From CAYWNA01 sp964459305 (GTDB lineage: Bacteria; Planctomycetota; Planctomycetia; Pirellulales; Pirellulaceae), in NCBI GenBank assembly GCA_964459305.1, contig CAYWNA010000112.1, forward strand, positions 1 through 38,608: a DNA stretch of 38,608 bases, given 5' to 3'. Position 1 is the stretch's first letter; the number at the start of each line of letters is the position of its first letter. Below the pieces are notes generated by a model. It worked only from the letters and a program-made list of their open reading frames with translations. It searched no databases and had not been told where the DNA came from. Shown here piece by piece: positions 33,689 through 38,608 of this stretch. The translations under genes were made by a program, and so were the position numbers.

Positions 33689-34341
33689 TGGCCCGCATTC
33701 TTATTACATCGGGACCCACTCGGCAATATCTGGATCCGGTGCGGTACCTTACGAACGCCTCCAGTGGCCGGATGGGTTGCGCCCTTGTGCAAGCGGCCCT
33801 GGAGTTGGACCACGAAGTCGTGATCGTCAGCGGGCCCGTTGACGTCACCTACCCGCCGGCCGCGAAGATTCTTCCCGTCGTCTCGACGGAAGAAATGCTG
33901 GAAGCGTGCGGTGATGTGTTCCCCGATTGCGATGGACTGATCGGAGCTGCAGCCCCGTGTGACTATCGTCCGGTGAAGATCCAGTCGCAGAAGATAGCCA
34001 AAACCGGCCAGCCTCTGGAACTACACCTGATCGAGACCCCCGACGTCGTCGCGACGCTGGGCGCGAACAAGAAGAAAGGACAGTGGCTGGTTGGCTTTGC
34101 CCTGGAAACCGAAGATCAACGTTTTCGGGCCCTCACGAAACTGGAGAAGAAGAGCTGCGATCTGATGGTGCTCAACGGTCCGCAAGCAATGCACTCGCTG
34201 GACAACGAGGTCGAAATCCTCGATCGCCGGGGAAGAGTAGTGCAGGCCCTGGGCGGCTCGAAAGAAGAAGTGGCTCGTGGGATCCTTCGAATCATCCAAC
34301 GACGGCTGGTTGCCCCACCCCGAAAGAAGGCACGCGTCTAG
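33688..34341 (+). CDS. coaB: phosphopantothenate-cysteine ligase
   Basis: A 217-residue synthetase that joins 4'-phosphopantothenate and cysteine, the step before CoaC. It begins ARILITSGPTRQYLDPVRYLTNASSG, the nucleotide-binding signature of the CoaB domain, and has the later AAAPCDYRP and GFALET motifs, with Lys residues near KKKGQW. The C-terminus is basic (RRLVAPPRKKARV). This is the second half of Dfp encoded as a free protein. The last residue of coaC and the first base of coaB share the A of TAATG, so expression should be balanced. Confidence 0.94.
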   Translation: MARILITSGPTRQYLDPVRYLTNASSGRMGCALVQAALELDHEVVIVSGPVDVTYPPAAKILPVVSTEEMLEACGDVFPDCDGLIGAAAPCDYRPVKIQSQKIAKTGQPLELHLIETPDVVATLGANKKKGQWLVGFALETEDQRFRALTKLEKKSCDLMVLNGPQAMHSLDNEVEILDRRGRVVQALGGSKEEVARGILRIIQRRLVAPPRKKARV

Positions 34342-34440
34342 AGGCCGAGCAACGGAGGCGAGCCAAAGGCCACTGCCGTCTCAGGTTCACGCAACACAGA
34401 CTAGCCGGACCAACGCGACGAGCAACACGACCCGAAAACC

Positions 34441-35466
34441 ATGAAGACGGTTTTGGTGACAGGCGCAAGCGGCTTCATCGGCCGCAATCTGATTCACGCA
34501 CTGAAGGATCGCGATTGCCGCATCCGATGCTTGGTACGGCGCACCTCCGACGTACAGCATCTCCAGGAGGTTGGGGCCGAATTGCACTATGGCGACGTGA
34601 CCGAGGCGGACGGTCTGTGCGAGGCTACCGCCGGCGTAGATGCTGTTTTCCACTTGGCGGGACTGACGTGCGCTTTCAACGCGGCCGACCTAATGCGCGT
34701 CAACTGCGAGGGGACGGGGAACGTTGCGCGGGCATGCGCAGCACAACGCGATCCGCCCGTACTCGTCGTCGTTTCTTCACTTGCCGCCGCTGGCCCGGCA
34801 TGCCCCGGCGGCGTTCGAACGGAAGCCGATCCACCAGCACCCGTGTCCAACTACGGTCGAAGCAAACGAGCGGGAGAACTGGCAGTCGAAGCCTGGGCCA
34901 AGGCGGTCCCCACGACGGTAGTCCGCCCCGGTGTTGTTTTCGGTCCGTGGAATCGCGAGATGCTGCCCCTGTTCCGGTCCATCTCGCGTCTGGCGGTTCA
35001 CCCGATTCCCACCTTCGCGCCGCCGCCACTGTCCCTAATCCATACGGAAGATCTCGTCCGGCTGATGCTGCTGGCAGCCGACAAAGGGACGCGAATCGCC
35101 GAAAAGCCTCGGCACGCGGACCGCCGTTCTCGACCTGCAGGTTACTATTTTGCCGCTGCGGCGGAGTATCCCAACTACGCAGATATCGGGCGCATGGTGG
35201 CGCGCGTCTTTGGTCGCCAGCGTGTCGTTCTGTTGCACATGGCCGAGCCGCTGCCGTGGCTGGCAGCCGGTGTAAGCGAACTCGTGGCTCGATTGCGACG
35301 CCGACCGAACACCGTGAATGTGGACAAGATGCGCGAGGCCACGATGCCCTCGTGGGCAAGTTCACCCCAGGCAGCTCTCGATGACTTGGATTTCTCGCCT
35401 GCCCATACGCTCCAGGAACGACTGCGCCAAACCGCCGACTGGTATCGACAGCACGACTGGTTGTAG
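34441..35466 (+). CDS. NAD(P)-dependent extended SDR (epimerase/dehydratase)
   Basis: A 341-residue extended short-chain dehydrogenase. The Rossmann motif is TGASGFIGRN (7-16). FHLAGLT and the catalytic Ser in VVSSLAAAG follow, then the YxxxK pair in NYGRSKRAGE. The substrate-binding C-terminal half includes PGVVFGPWNREMLPLFR and LIHTEDLVRLML. It resembles the dihydroflavonol reductase / hydroxysteroid-type epimerase group; the substrate cannot be told. It follows coaB by 99 bases in the same direction. The junction downstream (35467-35547), convergent with the DUF6807 gene, has no clear terminator. Confidence 0.87.
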   Translation: MKTVLVTGASGFIGRNLIHALKDRDCRIRCLVRRTSDVQHLQEVGAELHYGDVTEADGLCEATAGVDAVFHLAGLTCAFNAADLMRVNCEGTGNVARACAAQRDPPVLVVVSSLAAAGPACPGGVRTEADPPAPVSNYGRSKRAGELAVEAWAKAVPTTVVRPGVVFGPWNREMLPLFRSISRLAVHPIPTFAPPPLSLIHTEDLVRLMLLAADKGTRIAEKPRHADRRSRPAGYYFAAAAEYPNYADIGRMVARVFGRQRVVLLHMAEPLPWLAAGVSELVARLRRRPNTVNVDKMREATMPSWASSPQAALDDLDFSPAHTLQERLRQTADWYRQHDWL

Positions 35467-35547
35467 ATCGAGCCCGATCGGTCACGTCAATTCACGCACG
35501 GCGCCGCCGCCACCTCAAATCCACAGTCCAAGAACTCTTACTACGAG

Positions 35548-36513
35548 TCACTTCGCGTCCTGGACGAACCTCTCGTATTCGCCCTTAATTCGCTCGGCAT
35601 CCCACCGGTCTGCGTGCACGATGACCCGGTAGCTCAGGGTGAAGGTCTGACCGGCTTTGAGCGTGTGTGGGCCGTAGCAGATCACCGCTGGACTGAAATA
35701 GCTCATCGGTTGTGCGCGGATGACGTACCACGGTGTGGGATGGTTTAGGTTCTCTGGATGGTCGCAGACGGCGACGCCGAGCGCCTCGCCATCAACGAGA
35801 CCGTGGTAGTCCATTGCGAGTGCTTTGCCGCGGTAACGCGACTGTTGCTCAAACTCGATCGGGCCGTCGGTCGTGGTTGCAGCACGATCGGTGAGGGCCT
35901 TGGCCAAGCGGATCGACAGGCCGGCGTATCCGCCCCAAGCCTTGCCACCCGGCTCGCCCTCCAGCGGAGTGCGGCTCAACTCCACGTCCTTCTCGCCGGC
36001 GGTTGACGTGCAGACCCAGTCGAAATGGTACCGACCTTGCTCGTCGGGAGCCGAGACGTCAACAATACGTTTCTCGGTCATCGCCGGTGGGCCGTCGGGT
36101 GGACGGTAAGTCAGATCCATTTCGATCCGTGCCGACTGATCGGGCCGCGTCGTGATCTCTACGTTAGTCCACTCTGTGCTGCCCTGAGGTTTTCCGATCT
36201 TGGGGTCGGGCTCCCAATAGTTGAGGCCGTTGATGTACTTCCACGAAAACCAGAGTCCGTGATGCCAAACGTGATCCGGCGGACGGTCCCACGTCACGAC
36301 TCTCCCGTCCGGCAGCGCGACAGGGTGGAAGTGCGGTTTTGGCTGTTCGCGTCCATAGTTGAATTGCCAGACAACTGTCTCACCACGTTTCAGCGTCACC
36401 GATTTGCCCGGCTGCGCATCCCACTGCCAATCTTCCGCTCTCGCCCCCGTCGCAGCGCATAGCGCGAAGGCCAATGCCCCACATGCAACTCTCTGCAATC
36501 GATTCACGTTCAT
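35548..36513 (-). CDS. secreted DUF6807 (PmoA-like) family protein
   Basis: A 321-residue protein with a signal peptide at the N-terminus (hydrophobic ACGALAFALCAATGARA, cleaved before EDW). The DUF6807 core reads KPHFHPVALPDGRVVTWDRP and PDHVWHHGLWFSWKYINGLN, with several His and Trp residues. The name methane oxygenase PmoA used for this family in databases is misleading. The fold is likely a beta-sandwich acting on sugars or other secreted substrates. The frame extends 31 codons upstream without sense. GGGAG is 11 bases before the ATG. It belongs to the sulfatase/UroD neighbourhood, typical of planctomycete polysaccharide-type clusters. Confidence 0.85.
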   Translation of the reverse strand: MNVNRLQRVACGALAFALCAATGARAEDWQWDAQPGKSVTLKRGETVVWQFNYGREQPKPHFHPVALPDGRVVTWDRPPDHVWHHGLWFSWKYINGLNYWEPDPKIGKPQGSTEWTNVEITTRPDQSARIEMDLTYRPPDGPPAMTEKRIVDVSAPDEQGRYHFDWVCTSTAGEKDVELSRTPLEGEPGGKAWGGYAGLSIRLAKALTDRAATTTDGPIEFEQQSRYRGKALAMDYHGLVDGEALGVAVCDHPENLNHPTPWYVIRAQPMSYFSPAVICYGPHTLKAGQTFTLSYRVIVHADRWDAERIKGEYERFVQDAK

Positions 36514-36612
36514 TGGTGTTTGTCTCCCGGCGCCAGAAACAATAGTGATAGCCAGCATCATACCACGTTCCGCTCTGACCGTGTGCCAGGATCCGAGATG
36601 AAACAACTCTCT

Positions 36613-36694
36613 CGTTTAACCGCACCCGCCAGGGGAGCGCGACCGAGCGGCGGGTGGTTACCCACGCGATCCCCTGGCGGGTCGCGGTTAAACG
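36613..36694. repeat. long imperfect inverted repeat between UroD-like and DUF6807 genes
   Basis: A 29-base arm (36613-36641) and a 30-base arm (36665-36694) are complementary except for one base bulge and one mismatch. The core is CCCGCCAGGGGA on the left. The loop is 23 bases. It lies on the minus-strand path from the UroD-like gene to DUF6807, in a 230-base gap (36514-36743). The arms begin CGTTTAACCGC, a motif I recall as recurrent in planctomycete intergenic regions. Confidence 0.8.
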
Positions 36695-36743
36695 ATGCCG
36701 GCGAAATCGGAAATTGCTTCGTTGCCATTGCCAACGGACCGGA

Positions 36744-37784
36744 CTATCGCTCGCCAGCGGCACCAATCGCGTCGCAGAATGCCGCGATCTTGTCGGCCGA
36801 AAACTGGGCGGGGGTAAAACCGCCGGCAGAGACAATCACGCGGCGCGGCTGTGAAATCGAGCCGACCAGTTGGGCGACGCTGAGCCGAACATCCTCGCTT
36901 GCGCCGAACCCAAGCACGTCGCGCGGCGGGATGTTACCCAACAGGGTCACGCTGTCCCCTGCGAGCTGTCGAATCTCGTTGAAATCGTGTTCGAAAGAGA
37001 AGTTGAAAAGGTTGACTCGCATTGTCTCCAGATGCCGCGCCGTGATCAGGCCGAATGCATCATTGTGAAGGAATCGCACCGAGACATCCAACGCCCCGAA
37101 TACCTCCGTCATGTAAGGCAAGACGAATTCGCGAAAATCCTGTTCGCCCACGAACCCCATGAAGTCCTCCAAAACGAGAACGCCGTCAACGCTCGGGAAC
37201 TTCTCCTTCTGGTAAGCAAGCCAATCGACAACAAAGCGAGTGACGATTCGCAGCAATTGATGGATGGCGTCCGGTTCCGTCCGACAAGCCATGAAGAATT
37301 CGGTATGCCCCAGGAGATACGATGCGATGGTCAGGGGACCGTGTGACGTCGCGAACCGGATCCGATGTCCCGCCTCCTCAATCGTCGGCCGACTCTGTGC
37401 GAGCCGCTGAATGATGAACGGCAGCAAGCCGTCCGTGCGGACATTGGGCACCGTGAGGCGAGCGATGTCGGCGCAGTCGCGCAACACGGTCTCGCACGAT
37501 GGGAAGCCGTCCTCGGGCCAGACGCATTTGGCACCAAACGAAGGCGGGTTGGATATCATCCCGAACTCGGCCCAGAAACCCGGTACCCAAAGCACCTCCG
37601 GGAAACGCTGAACTGCCGCCAAATTGGCCTCTAGCCAAAGGTGGTTGTCCGTGAAGTAATCCATCAAGCTGATGTTGTTGACCCCAGCGACCCAAGGCCC
37701 GTCCACGAGGAAGCCCACCGGCAACGGATCGAGCAACTCGCCATTGATAATCCGCAACAGATCTTCCCACTGCCCGTCAGTCAT
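36744..37784 (-). CDS. uroporphyrinogen decarboxylase (URO-D) family protein
   Basis: A 346-residue TIM barrel of the URO-D/methylcobamide:CoM methyltransferase superfamily, not the haem-pathway HemE. The barrel shows VGFLVDGPW, ATSHGPLTIASYLLG, VLVLEDFMGF, FLHNDAFG, TLLGNIPP and VSAGGFTPA. The His-x-Cys and later Cys zinc ligands of the MtaA/CmuA methyltransferases read HND and SAGG here, so zinc-dependent methyl transfer is unlikely by the known mechanism. The ATG at 37784 follows GGAG by 8 bases; the sulfatase stop lies within it (8-base overlap). A catabolic role beside a sulfatase is an inference. Confidence 0.82.
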   Translation of the reverse strand: MTDGQWEDLLRIINGELLDPLPVGFLVDGPWVAGVNNISLMDYFTDNHLWLEANLAAVQRFPEVLWVPGFWAEFGMISNPPSFGAKCVWPEDGFPSCETVLRDCADIARLTVPNVRTDGLLPFIIQRLAQSRPTIEEAGHRIRFATSHGPLTIASYLLGHTEFFMACRTEPDAIHQLLRIVTRFVVDWLAYQKEKFPSVDGVLVLEDFMGFVGEQDFREFVLPYMTEVFGALDVSVRFLHNDAFGLITARHLETMRVNLFNFSFEHDFNEIRQLAGDSVTLLGNIPPRDVLGFGASEDVRLSVAQLVGSISQPRRVIVSAGGFTPAQFSADKIAAFCDAIGAAGER

Positions 37785-38608
37785 CGCTAACACTCCACCA
37801 ATCGTCCAAGAGTCTCTTCAGCCGCTCGATCTCGGCGGCATACTGGGGATTGTCACTTAGATCCTTCGTTTCGCCAGGATCTTGTTCGACATCGAACAGG
37901 GTCAGTCCAGTCAAGTACCCGCCCCACGCCTGACGCTGACCGCGAAGATGCGGAACGATCAGTTTCAAGTTGCCAACGCGCACCCAGCGGTAGGCGACGT
38001 CGCGTTCGGGATGGCCGAGAGACGAGGCATCGCCGGGGTAGATTTCCCCGAACACAGACCGAGTCAGGTCCAACTCTTCATTTCCGCGAGCCGAGGGCAT
38101 CAAGTCGATCCCCGGCAGATTGTACGGCGAAGGATCGATGCCCAGGGCGGCGAGTACTGTAGGCACAAGGTCGATGCTGTTGACCAGGCCGGTGTGCAGG
38201 GACGGCTGGATCACGCCGTCCCATCGCAACAGGATCGGCGTGCGTATGCCGTTCTCAAAGGGGCTGCGTTTGCTGCGTTTGTCTTGCTTGGGCGAATCGG
38301 ACTGGGTGGTCCACCCGTTATCGCAGACGTAGACGAACAGCGTGTTTTTCGTCAGGCCTTTCGATTCGAGGTACCCGACGAGCTTCTCAACGGTGTCGTC
38401 GAACCATGCAATGTTGGCGTAGTAGCCGACCATACGCTGCGGCACATCGGGATTGCCCTGGAATGGTTCGCGGTACGGCGCCGGTGCGTCATGCGGTTCG
38501 TGCGGCAGGACCGGGGCGTACCACAGTAGGAAAGGCCGATCTGCGTTGCGGTCAATGAAGTCGAAGACCGGTTGCATAGTCTTGCGGCCGATTACCAAAC
38601 CGGCATCG
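37777..38608 (-). CDS. sulfatase (partial, N-terminal part outside the window)
   Basis: The C-terminal part of a family S1-type (formylglycine) sulfatase, which hydrolyses sulfate esters. The frame is open past the window edge at 38608, so the CxPSR active-site cysteine and first metal ligands are not seen. Present are LWYAPVLPHEPHDAP, VGYYANIAWFDDTV, the metal-ligand loop VYVCDNGW, the active-site basic loop KRSPFENGIRTPILLRW and the C-terminal LFDVEQDPGETKDLSDNP. Such enzymes are typically exported; the signal peptide would lie off-window. The stop overlaps the URO-D-like start by 8 bases, so the two are translationally coupled. Confidence 0.93.
   Translation of the reverse strand, partial: DAGLVIGRKTMQPVFDFIDRNADRPFLLWYAPVLPHEPHDAPAPYREPFQGNPDVPQRMVGYYANIAWFDDTVEKLVGYLESKGLTKNTLFVYVCDNGWTTQSDSPKQDKRSKRSPFENGIRTPILLRWDGVIQPSLHTGLVNSIDLVPTVLAALGIDPSPYNLPGIDLMPSARGNEELDLTRSVFGEIYPGDASSLGHPERDVAYRWVRVGNLKLIVPHLRGQRQAWGGYLTGLTLFDVEQDPGETKDLSDNPQYAAEIERLKRLLDDWWSVSDD

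Noticed and set aside
34083..35384. A 433-codon open frame crossing coaB and the SDR gene
   Set aside because: It overlaps two well-supported proteins in another frame and lacks a recognisable domain.
1..38608. tRNA, rRNA, CRISPR array, prophage or insertion-sequence genes
   Set aside because: Scanning all intergenic gaps gave no cloverleaf, no regularly spaced repeats and no transposase-like protein.

Overview
The window looks like a chromosome segment of a Planctomycetota bacterium (Pirellulales-like). The grounds are family-level recognition only: a secreted Gly/Met-rich protein family, an oversized SecA, a sulfatase / UroD-like / DUF6807 catabolic block, split coaB and coaC genes, and palindromic intergenic elements of a kind I associate with this phylum. 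It has 33 protein genes, almost all housekeeping or transport. I saw no tRNA, rRNA, CRISPR array, prophage or transposase.

Layout. 1-3.1 kb: succinate dehydrogenase sdhC-sdhA on the minus strand behind a strong promoter, diverging from a single-domain response regulator. 3.8-7.0 kb: a minus-strand operon with a GlmU-like sugar nucleotidyltransferase, an acyl carrier protein and an isopropylmalate/homocitrate-synthase-family enzyme. 7.2-10.2 kb: a lone ExbD/TolR protein, a Xer-type recombinase and a PlsC-type acyltransferase. 10.4-16.1 kb: hisF, a PilT-type motor ATPase, a GspE/PilB relative with a destroyed Walker A site, a small membrane protein, and a papain-fold (YiiX-like) protein with a new-looking N-terminal half. 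16.3-19.5 kb: a molybdate-type ABC transporter whose binding protein is a tandem duplication. 19.6-23.3 kb: mutS and a GT2-like protein lacking a DxD motif, minus strand. 23.5-24.4 kb: a Gly/Met-rich secreted protein gene cut by an in-frame TAG. 24.7-35.5 kb: a plus-strand run of secA-waaA, tpiA, secG, yicC, gmk, rpoZ, coaC, coaB and an SDR epimerase. 35.5-38.6 kb: DUF6807, UroD-like and sulfatase genes on the minus strand, the last cut by the window edge.

The best candidates for something undescribed are: (1) a SecA of 1234 residues in which a helical-wing-like unit of about 40 residues appears three times; (2) a GspE-like pseudo-ATPase encoded directly behind an intact PilT; (3) the in-frame stop inside the Gly-rich linker of a secreted protein; (4) a two-lobed ModA fusion; and (5) several unrelated long intergenic inverted repeats, two of them in convergent gene junctions.

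The waaA, secA, secG and signal-peptide proteins fit a Gram-negative-type envelope with Kdo-lipid A. The tpiA to coaB run couples central metabolism, nucleotide supply, the RNA polymerase omega subunit and coenzyme A synthesis, with tightly overlapping genes from yicC to coaB.
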